Assembly: GCA_019637295.1 (NCBI GenBank)
Contig: JAHBVX010000005.1
Span: 248,001-312,000, forward strand
Direction: 5' to 3'
DNA length: 64,000 nucleotides
Source: Polyangiaceae bacterium
GTDB taxonomy: Bacteria > Myxococcota_A > Polyangia > Polyangiales > Polyangiaceae
Position numbers and translations under genes: made by a program. Every line of letters starts with the position of its first letter. The first letter of the stretch is position 1. The notes beneath the pieces were generated by a model. That model was given only the letters and a program-made list of their open reading frames with translations. It had not been told where the DNA came from and ran no database searches. Shown piece by piece: positions 53,631 through 61,424 of the stretch.

Positions 53631-55016
53631 TCACGCGCGCCGCGCGCGGCGGCGAGTGAATCCAAACGCGGCGAGCGCGAGCGCGACGAGCGCCCCGGAG
53701 CTCGACGGGCCCGAGCTCGCGGGCACCCGGCAGCCGCAGCCGCCGTCGTCGTCGCTCGAGCCGCCCGACGGCGAGCCGCCTAGCCCCGCGTCCAGCCCCG
53801 GGAACGCGCCGCCCGTCTGCCAGCTCGACGGCGCCGCCGCTCGACGCGCCGCCCGTGCCGCGCCCGCCGTGCCGCGCTGCCGCCGCGCCCGCGCTGCCCG
53901 CCGCGCCCGCGCTGCCCACGCCGCGCCCGCGCTGCCCGCCGCGCCCGCGCTGCCCGCCGCGCCCGCCGCGCCGCCCGTCGCGACGCCGCCGGTGCCGCCC
54001 GTCGCCACGCCACCGGCGGCTCCGCCCGTCGCGCTGCCCCCGGTGCCGATCGCTCCACCCGTGCCGCCCGTCGCCACACCGCCGGTGCCGCCCGTGGCGC
54101 TGCCACCGGTGCCGATCGCTCCACCCGTGCCGCCCGTCGCGACGCCGCCGGTGCCGCCCGTCGCGCTGCCGCCCGTGCCGAGCCCGCCACCCGTGCCGCC
54201 CGTCGCGCTGCCGCCGGTGCCGCCTGTCGCGCTGCCACCGGTACCGATCCCTCCACCCGTGCCGCCCGTGCCCGTGGACCCGCAGTCAGCCTTGTTCGAC
54301 GACGAGTTGCGCGGGCTCGGCGCCAGCGCCTCGAAGTCCGCCGCGTTGTCGTCGGTCTCGGTGCAGCCACCGTTCTTGCGCTGGGCGGAGAGCGTAGCCG
54401 ACAACGTCGGCGCGGCCGCGGCCCCTTCGAAGAGCGTCGCGTTGCCGTAGCCCACCAGATCCACGATCTGCGAGAGCTCCGTGTTCGAACAGGGATTGGC
54501 GGTCGCACCGCAGGTCAGCGGCGTCCCCTTCACGAGCGCGAACTTGCCGGCGCCCGCCGCCGCGGCGGTGGCGGCGCCCACGAGGTCCGGTGTCGGCAGC
54601 GCGGCGCCTACGTTTCCGCCCGTGCCGAGCTGGATCAGGTAGTAGCCGCCGGCAGCGACGCTCACGTTCGGCAGCGGGTTGTTCCCGTTGGTGGGAGCGC
54701 CAAAGTTTCCGGTATTGGAGGCGTACTGCAGCGTCAGCCCGTCGAGGCCCACGGGGTTCGTGCCGCGATTGAAGAGCACCACGTAGTCGTGCGTGTACGG
54801 AGCGCTGGCGTTCCCACCTCCGCCGTACACCTCCGCGATCACGATGTCCGCCGACAGCGCCTGCTGCGCGGTCTCGAGCGAGCCCGAGTCCACGGCGTCC
54901 GAGCAGCCGCCGAGCGCGACCACGGCGGCCAGGCTCCCCAGCCCCGCGCTCCGGGACAGCGGCCGCGCGACGGCTCGGGAGTTCATTCGGGCAGGCTGCG
55001 ACAGGGCTCGGTTCAT
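53631..55016 (-). CDS. Lamin-tail-domain lipoprotein with MYXO-CTERM sorting signal (paralog B)
   Basis: 461 residues from ATG 55016, which has GAGGAG eight bases upstream. Lipobox VVALGGC, then a lamin-tail domain (SADIVIAEVYGGGGNAS, DYVVLFNRGTNPVGLDGLTLQYA) and a short shared motif NGGCTETDDNAADF, a repeated (G/T/S)GG linker built from TGG, GTGG and ATGG units, and a MYXO-CTERM signal (GGCGCRVPAS, hydrophobic run, RRRARRA). The linker has an Arg-rich stretch (about 53815-53935) that again looks like a pair of frame slips. It is tandem with paralog A (49 bases apart). Likely displayed on the cell surface; the LTD suggests binding to nucleic acid or another protein. Confidence 0.8.
   Translation of the reverse strand: MNRALSQPARMNSRAVARPLSRSAGLGSLAAVVALGGCSDAVDSGSLETAQQALSADIVIAEVYGGGGNASAPYTHDYVVLFNRGTNPVGLDGLTLQYASNTGNFGAPTNGNNPLPNVSVAAGGYYLIQLGTGGNVGAALPTPDLVGAATAAAAGAGKFALVKGTPLTCGATANPCSNTELSQIVDLVGYGNATLFEGAAAAPTLSATLSAQRKNGGCTETDDNAADFEALAPSPRNSSSNKADCGSTGTGGTGGGIGTGGSATGGTGGSATGGTGGGLGTGGSATGGTGGVATGGTGGAIGTGGSATGGTGGVATGGTGGAIGTGGSATGGAAGGVATGGTGGVATGGAAGAAGSAGAAGSAGAAWAARARRAARARRQRGTAGAARAARRAAAPSSWQTGGAFPGLDAGLGGSPSGGSSDDDGGCGCRVPASSGPSSSGALVALALAAFGFTRRRARRA
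53976..54273 (-). repeat. Imperfect tandem repeats coding (T/A)GGTGG units in paralog B linker
   Basis: The linker is built of 9- to 12-base units; a larger unit of about 66 bases (22 residues, GGTGGAIGTGGSATGGTGGVAT) occurs twice in a row with few changes. This is a typical target for slippage or recombination, and mapping and assembly can fail here. Confidence 0.7.
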
Positions 55017-55029
55017 CGGTTCACTCCTC

Positions 55030-55043
55030 GGGGGCATGCCCCC
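55030..55043. repeat. 14-bp perfect palindrome upstream of paralog B
   Basis: GGGGGCATGCCCCC lies 14-27 bases before the paralog B start codon, just upstream of its Shine-Dalgarno. It could be an operator or form an mRNA hairpin that shields the ribosome site. Confidence 0.5.
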
Positions 55044-55097
55044 GCTCCGAAGGTATCCGGCTCTCGCGGCGCGTGAACCCCCTATCGACCCTGGCTC

Positions 55098-55214
55098 AAG
55101 AGCTGCCGAAAAATCGACAGCTCTTTCATTCTGTCGCCGGGGAGGCACGCGCCTCCCCGCCCCAACGAAGTGAATTCGTTGGGGCCCCACCCCACGCGGG
55201 CCGGCTTCGCCGGC
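55098..55214. repeat. Cluster of four strong hairpins downstream of dnaE2
   Basis: Four consecutive inverted repeats fill the spacer between dnaE2 (ends 55243) and paralog B: AAGAGCTG/CAGCTCTT (55098-55125), GGGGAGGC/GCCTCCCC with a four-base loop (55139-55158), CCCCAACGAA/TTCGTTGGGG with a five-base loop (55160-55184), and GCCGGC/GCCGGC with loop TTC (55200-55214). None is followed by a T-run on the minus strand, so they may be part of a mobile hairpin element or a non-canonical terminator or transcript-protecting structure. Confidence 0.7.
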
Positions 55215-55242
55215 ATGAACTGGGTCAATTCTTGACAGACCT

Positions 55243-58200
55243 TCAGTGAAAATCCCGTGACGCGACGAGCCGCCGGCCCGAGTCGACCCGCTCGAGCTGC
55301 TCGACGATCACGTGGATCACCGCCACCGTTTGCGTCGTGACTTCGCGCGGTTCCCGCTCCACTCTGCCGCGCGCGAGCAGCAGCGAGGCGTGACGCGCGA
55401 TCAGACGCCACTGCTCGTACACGCGCCGCCAGAGCACCAGATTCACACACCCCGTCTCGTCCTCCAGCGTGATGAACACCACGCCGCTCGCGGTGGCCGG
55501 CTGCTGCCGGCAGGTCACGAGCCCCGCCACCGCCACCGGCGTGCGGTGCGCGACGTTCACGAGCTCGCTCGCCGTGACCACGCCGCGCTGCGCGAGCCGC
55601 GCGCGCAGATGACGCAGCGGATGATCGTGCACGCTCAGCCCCTTGTGGCCGTAGTCGAGCACCAGCTGCTCGGCGGCGCCGAGCGGCGGCAGCTCCACCG
55701 CTGTCTCGACGGGCTCGAGCTCTCGAAACAGGCCGCAGACCCGCGGCGCCCGCGCGCGCCACAGTGCGTTGCGGCGACCGGCCACCAGCGGCTCGAGGGC
55801 GCCCGCTTCGGCCAGTCGCTCGAGCTCATCGCGGCGCAGACCCGCGCGTCGCACCAGCGCTCCTAGCTCCGAGAACGCGCCCTCCCGGCGCGCCGCGACG
55901 ATGCGCTCCGCCGTCGCCCGGCCGAACCCCTTGATCAGCCGTAGCCCGAGGCGGATGGCGCGGCGCGCGCCCGGCGCCGTGCTCTCGACGCGACAGTCCG
56001 GCCCCGCAGGCTCGAGCGTGCAGTCCCAGTCGCTCTCGGCGATCGACACGTCCCGCACCTCCACCCCGTGGCGTTGCACGTCCTGCAAGAGCGCGCTCGG
56101 CGAGTAGAACCCCATCGGCTGCGAGTTGACGAGGGCGCACGCGAAGTGCGCCGGGTAGTGCGCCTTCTGCCACGCCGAGGCGTACACGATCAGCGCGAAG
56201 CTCGCCGCGTGGGACTCGGGAAACCCATACTCACCAAAGCCCTTGATCTGCTCGAACAACGCCTCGCCGAAGCGTCGAGGGATCCCCTTGCTCGAGAAGC
56301 CCTCGAGCAACCGTTCGCGGTGTTGCAGCAGCTTTCCGTGCTTCTTCCAGGCGGCCATGTCACGCCGGAGCTGATCCGCCTGCCCGCCGCTGTAGCCCGC
56401 GCCCACGATGGCGATCTGCATCACCTGCTCTTGGAACAACGGCACGCCCAGCGTCCGCTCCAGGATGGGCCACAGCTCCGGGTGCGGACAGTCCACCGGC
56501 TCTCGCCCGCTGCGCCGGCGCAAGTACGGGTGCACCATGCCGCCCTGGATCGGCCCGGGCCGCACGATCGCTACCTCGACCACGAGGTCGTAGAATTTCC
56601 TCGGCAAGAGCCGGGGCAGCATCGCCATCTGCGCGCGGCTCTCGATCTGGAACACGCCCACCGTATCGGCGCGGCACATGAGCTCGTAGGTCGCGGGATC
56701 CTCCGCCGGGACGCGCGTCACCACCTCCAGTGGATCGAACGCCTCGTCAGCGCCGCCCTCCGCCGCACGCAAGCCCCCGTCGCGATGGATCGCTTCGAGC
56801 GCCTTGCGCACCGCCGTCAGCATGCCCAGCCCGAGCACGTCGATCTTGAAGAACCCGAGCGTCTCGATGTCATCCTTGTCCCAGGGCAAGACCGTGCGCT
56901 CGGCCATGCGCGCGGGCTCGACCGGCGCCACCGCCCACAGCGGCTCGGCGCTGAGCACGAAGCCGCCGACGTGGATCGACAGATGCCGCGGCAACCCCTC
57001 GAGCTGTCGCGCGAGCGCCACGACCCGCCCCAGCCGCTCGTCGTCGCTGTCGAAGCCCAGCTCCGCGAGGCGCCCCGCGCTCACCTCTGCCGAGTCCCAG
57101 TGCGTGATGGTCGCCGCCAGCTTCTCCACCTGATCGAGCGACAAGCCGAAGGCCTTGCCCACCTCGCGCAGGGCGCTCTTTCCCCGATAGCAGATGACCT
57201 CGCTGACCATCGCCGCGCGGTCGCGGCCGTGGCGCGCGTAGATCTCCTGGATCACCTCTTCGCGTCGTTCGTGCTCGAAATCGATGTCGATGTCCGGTGG
57301 CTCGCGCCGCTCTTGGCTCATGAAGCGCTCGAACAAGAGGTTCGAGCGCGCCGGATCGACCGCGGTGATGCCGAGCGCGTAGCACACCGCGCTGTTGGCG
57401 GCGCTGCCCCGCCCCTGACACAGGATGCGCCGAGCCCGCGCGATCTCGACCACCTCCCAGGTGCTCAGAAAGTAGGCCGCCACCTCGAGCTCGGCGATCA
57501 GACGCAGCTCCTTGGCGAGCTGCAGCGCGACCTTCTCGGGGACGCCCCCCGGGTAGCGCCGCGCCGCACCGGCCCAAGTCAGCGCTGCCAGACGCTCGTC
57601 CGCGCTCTGGCCCGGCTCGAGCGCGCATGGAAAGCGATACCGGACCTCCGCCAGCGAGAAGCGCAGCTCGCTCGCGAGCTCCGCGCTCCGGCCCACCCAC
57701 GCGGGGCGCTGCTTGAACAGCCTGAGCATCTCGGCCTCCGAGCGCAGCCGCGCCTCGGCGTTGCCGAGCAGCAGCGTCCCGGCGCGATCCAGCGTCGTGC
57801 CCTCACGAATGCAGCACAAGACGTCGGCCAGCAGTCTGCGCGAGGCGTCGTGAACGAGCGGCGCTGCGCTGGCCACGATCTCGAAGCCGTAGCGCTCCGC
57901 CGCGCGCTCGACGGCCTCGATGCGCGCGCGATCGCCTGGCTCGAGGTGGCGATGCACTCCGAGCCAGGCGCGCTCGCCGAACGCGTCCCGAACCTGCCCG
58001 AGCAGCTTCGCTGGCGGCGCCTCGGGTCCCTCCGGATCTCGCGGCGCCGGCACGATGGCCACGAGCCCCGCCGCGTGCTCGCCGAGCCACTCGGGCTCGA
58101 GCGCGCCCTGCCCCTTCTCGACCCCCGCGTGACAGCGCGTGAGCAGCCGGCATAGATTCGAGTAGCCGCCCTGGTCCCGCACCAGCAGCACGACGGCGGG

Positions 58201-58440
58201 CGCCTCGCTCGGCAGCGGCCGTCCCCGCGGCGCCACGACCAGCTCGGCCCCCACGAGCAGCGGCTGCCCGAGCTCCGCCGCTCGCGCGTGCGCGCGCACG
58301 CTGCCGTACAGACCGAGTCGATCCGCGATCGCGATGGCCGACAGCCCCAGCTGCGCGGCGCGCTCCACGAGGTCCTCGGGCTGCGACGCCCCCCGCAGGA
58401 ACGAGAAGCACGAGCGCCCGAGCAGTTCCGCGAAGGCCAT
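55243..58440 (-). CDS. dnaE2: Error-prone DNA polymerase III alpha subunit DnaE2
   Basis: 1,065 residues, normal for DnaE2 (replicative DnaE1 is longer). An N-terminal PHP domain (MAFAELLGRSCFSFLRGASQPEDLVERAAQLG, ADRLGLYGSVRAH) is followed by the C-family polymerase core with PDIDIDF (about 382-388) and KIDVLGLG (about 530), and a C-terminal OB-fold (VAGLVTCRQQPATASGVVFITLEDETG). DnaE2 makes lesion-bypass and mutagenic synthesis with ImuA and ImuB. Its own LexA-like box sits two bases before the ATG, and the gene lies 3 kb from imuA-imuB, with two unrelated genes between them. Confidence 0.94.
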   Translation of the reverse strand: MAFAELLGRSCFSFLRGASQPEDLVERAAQLGLSAIAIADRLGLYGSVRAHARAAELGQPLLVGAELVVAPRGRPLPSEAPAVVLLVRDQGGYSNLCRLLTRCHAGVEKGQGALEPEWLGEHAAGLVAIVPAPRDPEGPEAPPAKLLGQVRDAFGERAWLGVHRHLEPGDRARIEAVERAAERYGFEIVASAAPLVHDASRRLLADVLCCIREGTTLDRAGTLLLGNAEARLRSEAEMLRLFKQRPAWVGRSAELASELRFSLAEVRYRFPCALEPGQSADERLAALTWAGAARRYPGGVPEKVALQLAKELRLIAELEVAAYFLSTWEVVEIARARRILCQGRGSAANSAVCYALGITAVDPARSNLLFERFMSQERREPPDIDIDFEHERREEVIQEIYARHGRDRAAMVSEVICYRGKSALREVGKAFGLSLDQVEKLAATITHWDSAEVSAGRLAELGFDSDDERLGRVVALARQLEGLPRHLSIHVGGFVLSAEPLWAVAPVEPARMAERTVLPWDKDDIETLGFFKIDVLGLGMLTAVRKALEAIHRDGGLRAAEGGADEAFDPLEVVTRVPAEDPATYELMCRADTVGVFQIESRAQMAMLPRLLPRKFYDLVVEVAIVRPGPIQGGMVHPYLRRRSGREPVDCPHPELWPILERTLGVPLFQEQVMQIAIVGAGYSGGQADQLRRDMAAWKKHGKLLQHRERLLEGFSSKGIPRRFGEALFEQIKGFGEYGFPESHAASFALIVYASAWQKAHYPAHFACALVNSQPMGFYSPSALLQDVQRHGVEVRDVSIAESDWDCTLEPAGPDCRVESTAPGARRAIRLGLRLIKGFGRATAERIVAARREGAFSELGALVRRAGLRRDELERLAEAGALEPLVAGRRNALWRARAPRVCGLFRELEPVETAVELPPLGAAEQLVLDYGHKGLSVHDHPLRHLRARLAQRGVVTASELVNVAHRTPVAVAGLVTCRQQPATASGVVFITLEDETGCVNLVLWRRVYEQWRLIARHASLLLARGRVEREPREVTTQTVAVIHVIVEQLERVDSGRRLVASRDFH

Positions 58441-58442
58441 GA

Positions 58443-58458
58443 CTGTTCATATGTTCAG
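58443..58458. promoter_or_regulatory. LexA (SOS) box at the dnaE2 start codon
   Basis: On the coding strand CTGAACATATGAACAG lies immediately upstream of the dnaE2 ATG. Twelve of sixteen bases match the E. coli consensus CTGTATATATATACAG on the other strand, and it fits the M. xanthus-type LexA box at most positions. Thirteen of sixteen bases are shared with the box before imuA. Confidence 0.78.
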
Positions 58459-58471
58459 TTTTTGTGTCAGC

Positions 58472-58500
58472 TTCAATAATTGTCCATAACTACCTATAAT
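58472..58500 (+). promoter_or_regulatory. Candidate promoter for the sulfatase-like gene, perfect TATAAT
   Basis: A perfect -10 TATAAT (58495-58500) has a weaker -35 TTCAAT (58472-58477) at 17 bases. It lies in an AT-rich patch in otherwise GC-rich DNA, between the divergent dnaE2 and sulfatase-like genes. Confidence 0.45.
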
Positions 58501-58517
58501 ACTTGACTATTATTGAA
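58472..58517. repeat. 9-bp inverted repeat flanking the divergent promoter region
   Basis: TTCAATAAT (58472-58480) and ATTATTGAA (58509-58517) are perfect inverted copies 28 bases apart, flanking the TATAAT. This could be an operator for a dimeric or looping regulator. Confidence 0.5.
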
Positions 58518-58630
58518 AGAATATCGGCCCGACGCGGAACCGGTGCGGCCCGCCCGCCGCTCCGTCCCGCGGCCCCGGCGAGGCCCGAGAAACTTGGCCG
58601 ACTCGCGGTGCATCGGCCAATCCACGTGGC

Positions 58631-60031
58631 GTGCAGCTCGATCGCTCCCTGCTAGTCCTGCTTCCCGCCCTGAGCTTCGGCTGCGCCGAGGCCGCGCCCG
58701 AAGCGCCACCTTCGCCCACCCCACCCGAGTCGATGCCGGCCGCCCCGGCCGAAGGGCAGCCGACGACGACGGCGACGGCTCCGAAGCCCGCAGCGTCGAG
58801 CCAGCCGAGGGCCAAGGCGCTGCCGAGGGGCCCCTTGAACGTGATCTGGATCACCGTCGACGCGCTGCGCGCCGACATGCCCTGGACCGGCTACGGCCGG
58901 GACATCGCACCGAACCTCAGCAAGCTCGCCGCCGAGTCGGTGGTGTTCGAGAACCATCGGGCCACCACCAGTCTGACCGCCCAGAGCGTGCCCGCCATGC
59001 TCTCGGGGCGGCTGGCGTCCACCCTGTATCGCAGCGGCTACTTCTTCGCCGGCTACAACGACTCCAACGAGATGTTCCCGGAGCTCTTGCAGCGGCAGGG
59101 CATCCGCACCGTCGGTCTACATGCGCACCTGTACTTCGACCGCGGCAAGGGCCTCAATCAAGGCTTCGACGTGTGGGACATGGTCCCGGGCCTGACCTTC
59201 AACGAGAAGACCGACGAGCACGTCACCAGCCCCAAGACCACCGCTGCGCTGACCGAGCTGTTGAAGGCCGCCGAGAACACCTCCGCGCAGTTCTTCGCCT
59301 GGACCCACTACATGGATCCACACGACGGCTACGTGCGACACAAAGAGTCTCCGGACTTCGGCACTGGGCTGAGGGATCGCTACGACAACGAGGTCCACTT
59401 CACCGACCAGTGGATCGGCAAGTTCATCGCCTTCGCTCGACAGCAGCCCTGGTGGGAGCGCACCGCCCTGTTCGTCACCGCGGATCACGGCGAAGCGTTC
59501 GGCGAGCACGGTCGCAACTTCCACGCCCACGAGCTGTACGAGCCGGTGGTACGCGTCCCGCTCATCGTGCACGTGCCGGGCCTCGCGGCGCAGCGGGTCA
59601 AGAGCGCACACTCCCACGTCGATCTCGCGCCGACGGTGCTCGAGCTGATGGGGCAGCCGCCCTCGGACGCGCACCAGGGCAGGAGCCTGGTGCCCGCCCT
59701 GCGCGGTGAGGCGCTGCCGGAGCGCGACGTCGTGCTCGAGCTCGCCGCGGACAACGTCCAGCCCCCGCGCCGGGCGCTGGTGAGCGGGCGGCACAAGCTC
59801 ATCCGCTTCGGCGAGCGCGCCGGCTCCCCGGAGAAGGTCTTCGATCTCGAGGCCGATCCGGGCGAGAAGACCGATCTGTCGCGCTCGGACCCGGAGCTCG
59901 CCGAGCGGCTCAGCGCCCGCCTCGACATCGCCTTCGGCGCGCTGCCCGTGGTGGAGCCCTACGGCGGCATGAAGCTCAAGAACGGCCGCACCGCCAGCGG
60001 CCCGATGCGCCCCGCCCTCGCGCAGCGCTGA
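58631..60031 (+). CDS. Sulfatase-fold (alkaline phosphatase superfamily) lipoprotein lacking the formylglycine site
   Basis: 466 residues from GTG 58631. The signal ends at lipobox Cys18 (ALSFGC), followed by a Pro/Ala-rich linker to residue 65. The sulfatase-type core has the metal Asp77 (ITVDALRAD), Asp285-His286 (TADHGEAFGEHG) and the later His in MDPHDG. The nucleophile position reads TTSLTAQSVPAMLSGR, i.e. Thr/Ser with neither Cys nor the CxPxR needed for formylglycine. So the enzyme may be a phosphatase-, phosphoglycerol- or phosphoethanolamine-transferase-like relative rather than a sulfatase. It divides imuA-imuB from dnaE2. Confidence 0.8.
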   Translation: MQLDRSLLVLLPALSFGCAEAAPEAPPSPTPPESMPAAPAEGQPTTTATAPKPAASSQPRAKALPRGPLNVIWITVDALRADMPWTGYGRDIAPNLSKLAAESVVFENHRATTSLTAQSVPAMLSGRLASTLYRSGYFFAGYNDSNEMFPELLQRQGIRTVGLHAHLYFDRGKGLNQGFDVWDMVPGLTFNEKTDEHVTSPKTTAALTELLKAAENTSAQFFAWTHYMDPHDGYVRHKESPDFGTGLRDRYDNEVHFTDQWIGKFIAFARQQPWWERTALFVTADHGEAFGEHGRNFHAHELYEPVVRVPLIVHVPGLAAQRVKSAHSHVDLAPTVLELMGQPPSDAHQGRSLVPALRGEALPERDVVLELAADNVQPPRRALVSGRHKLIRFGERAGSPEKVFDLEADPGEKTDLSRSDPELAERLSARLDIAFGALPVVEPYGGMKLKNGRTASGPMRPALAQR

Positions 60032-60032
60032 G

Positions 60033-60323
60033 GGCTGCGATACCTCGGCGCGAATCGGCAACAGCCAGCTCACGCAGTACTACCAGTGCCTGGCCTCCTC
60101 GGGCTGCGGGGGCTAGAGCTGCGAGCTGCCGACGAGCGACCTCGGCAGCCGAGTCTGCAGCAAGCTCCATGCTTACGGCTGGAGCTGCTCCGAGCAAGCG
60201 CTGAACCTGGAGGGAGCGCTGCTGCAGGAGGACCTGTACTGGGCAGCCATCAGCTGCATCCAGAAGGACTGTGACGCCGCCGTCACCTGCTACGCCAACT
60301 GGAGGGACGCCCTGACCGGGTGA
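60033..60323 (+). pseudogene. Cys-rich reading frame broken by an in-frame amber codon
   Basis: Immediately after the sulfatase-like gene a frame reads CDTSARIGNSQLTQYYQCLASS..., hits TAG at 60114, and goes on for 69 codons (SCELPTSDLGSRVCSKLHAYGW...) to TGA at 60321. Ten cysteines are spread over both sides and the codon use is like that of genes here, so it is a decayed gene rather than noise. It has no start codon and its end touches the opposite-strand lipoprotein gene. Confidence 0.5.
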
Positions 60324-61388
60324 CTACTGCCCGCCAAAGGGCGCGTCCGCCATGGTGCGGATCAAGAGCTGCTTGTACTTGGGGCTGGAGGACGTGGGCA
60401 CGAACAGGCCGAACACACCGGTGACGCTCGTGAAGTTGTGGATCAGGTCCGTGGTCAGGCCGCTGAACTGGTAGCCGCTCAGGTAGAACGGGCTGACGCT
60501 CACCACGGCTTCGACGCCCGCGTCCGAGAACTGCCCCTGCTTCCACAGCGCGAAGGTCTCGTTCGGTTGACCAGGCTTGCCGCTGACCGCCTCCACTCGC
60601 ACCAGCAGCGGGCCGTGGGTGGTCTCGTAGGCCTGCTGCGTGAGGTCCGTCAGCTGGACGGTGATGGGCGTCGGGCTGGCGCTGCCCACGACCTTCGCGC
60701 AGCCGGGGTGCGCGGCGCTGACCTCAATCAGGAGCTCGTTCAAGCCGTCGTTCGTGTGGCGCCAGGCCCAGCCGTACACGTCGACTCGGGAGCCCACGAC
60801 GGCGGCCGCGAACAGCCCGGCGTAGGTGTCGGCAACGTCGACGCGAAGGGCGTTCTGCGCGCCCGCGGCGAAGCTCGCGTAGGTGACGTCCTGCTGCACC
60901 ATCAGCTGACAGCGCGTGCCAAACACGCAGCCGCCGCCGCTGATGGCCGTCACGACCACGTTCGGGACCCACACCGCCGTCGCGGTGGTGGGATCGTCCG
61001 TCCAGAGCTGCTTGATGGTCTTGGTGACCGTGCCGCTGGGCTGGGTGTTGCAGTTCGGCGTGCCGCCGCCCGTGCCGCCGCTGCCGGCTGCGCCGCCCAT
61101 GGCGCTGCCGCCGCTGCCGCGTGGCGCTGCCGCCTGCCCGCCGCGCCGCCCATGGCGCTGCCGCTGCCCGCCGCGCGCCGGTTCCACCGGCCGCGCTGCC
61201 GCCGTTGCCCGCCGCGCCGCCCGCGGCACCGGCCGCGCTGCCGCCGCTGCCGCCGGTGGTCATCCGCCGAAGGAGAGGACGCCGCCGGCCGCGCCGCCCG
61301 CGCCGCCGCCGCCCGCCGGCGGATCGTCGGAGCTGGAGCACGCGAGGGTGAGGGTCGAGCCGATGAGCAGCAAGGTTCGTAGGCGCAT
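60324..61388 (-). pseudogene. Lipoprotein gene disrupted by frameshifts in its Gly-rich linker (or miscalled bases)
   Basis: A signal peptide with lipobox (MRLRTLLLIGSTLTLAC) starts at ATG 61388, but its frame stops after 43 residues at a TGA. The linker then continues in a second frame (TTGGSGGSAAGAAGGAAGNG) and, after at least one or two further shifts, a third one (GGSAMGGAAGSGGTGGG) leads into a folded C-terminal domain of about 235 residues (PNCNTQPSGTVTKTIKQLW to the stop at 60324), all-beta, resembling an OB-fold-type or nuclease-like binding module. All shifts fall in GC-rich low-complexity DNA, so sequencing or assembly error is as likely as real decay. If intact it would be a surface lipoprotein. 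Confidence 0.65.
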
Positions 61389-61424
61389 GGGCCGAGTATT
61401 CGGCAACGCGGCGCGAAGCTCAAG

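Noticed and set aside
60114-60116. In-frame TAG as pyrrolysine codon
   Set aside because: Pyrrolysine use is not expected here, there is no start codon, and the neighbouring gene is itself broken; a decayed gene is simpler.
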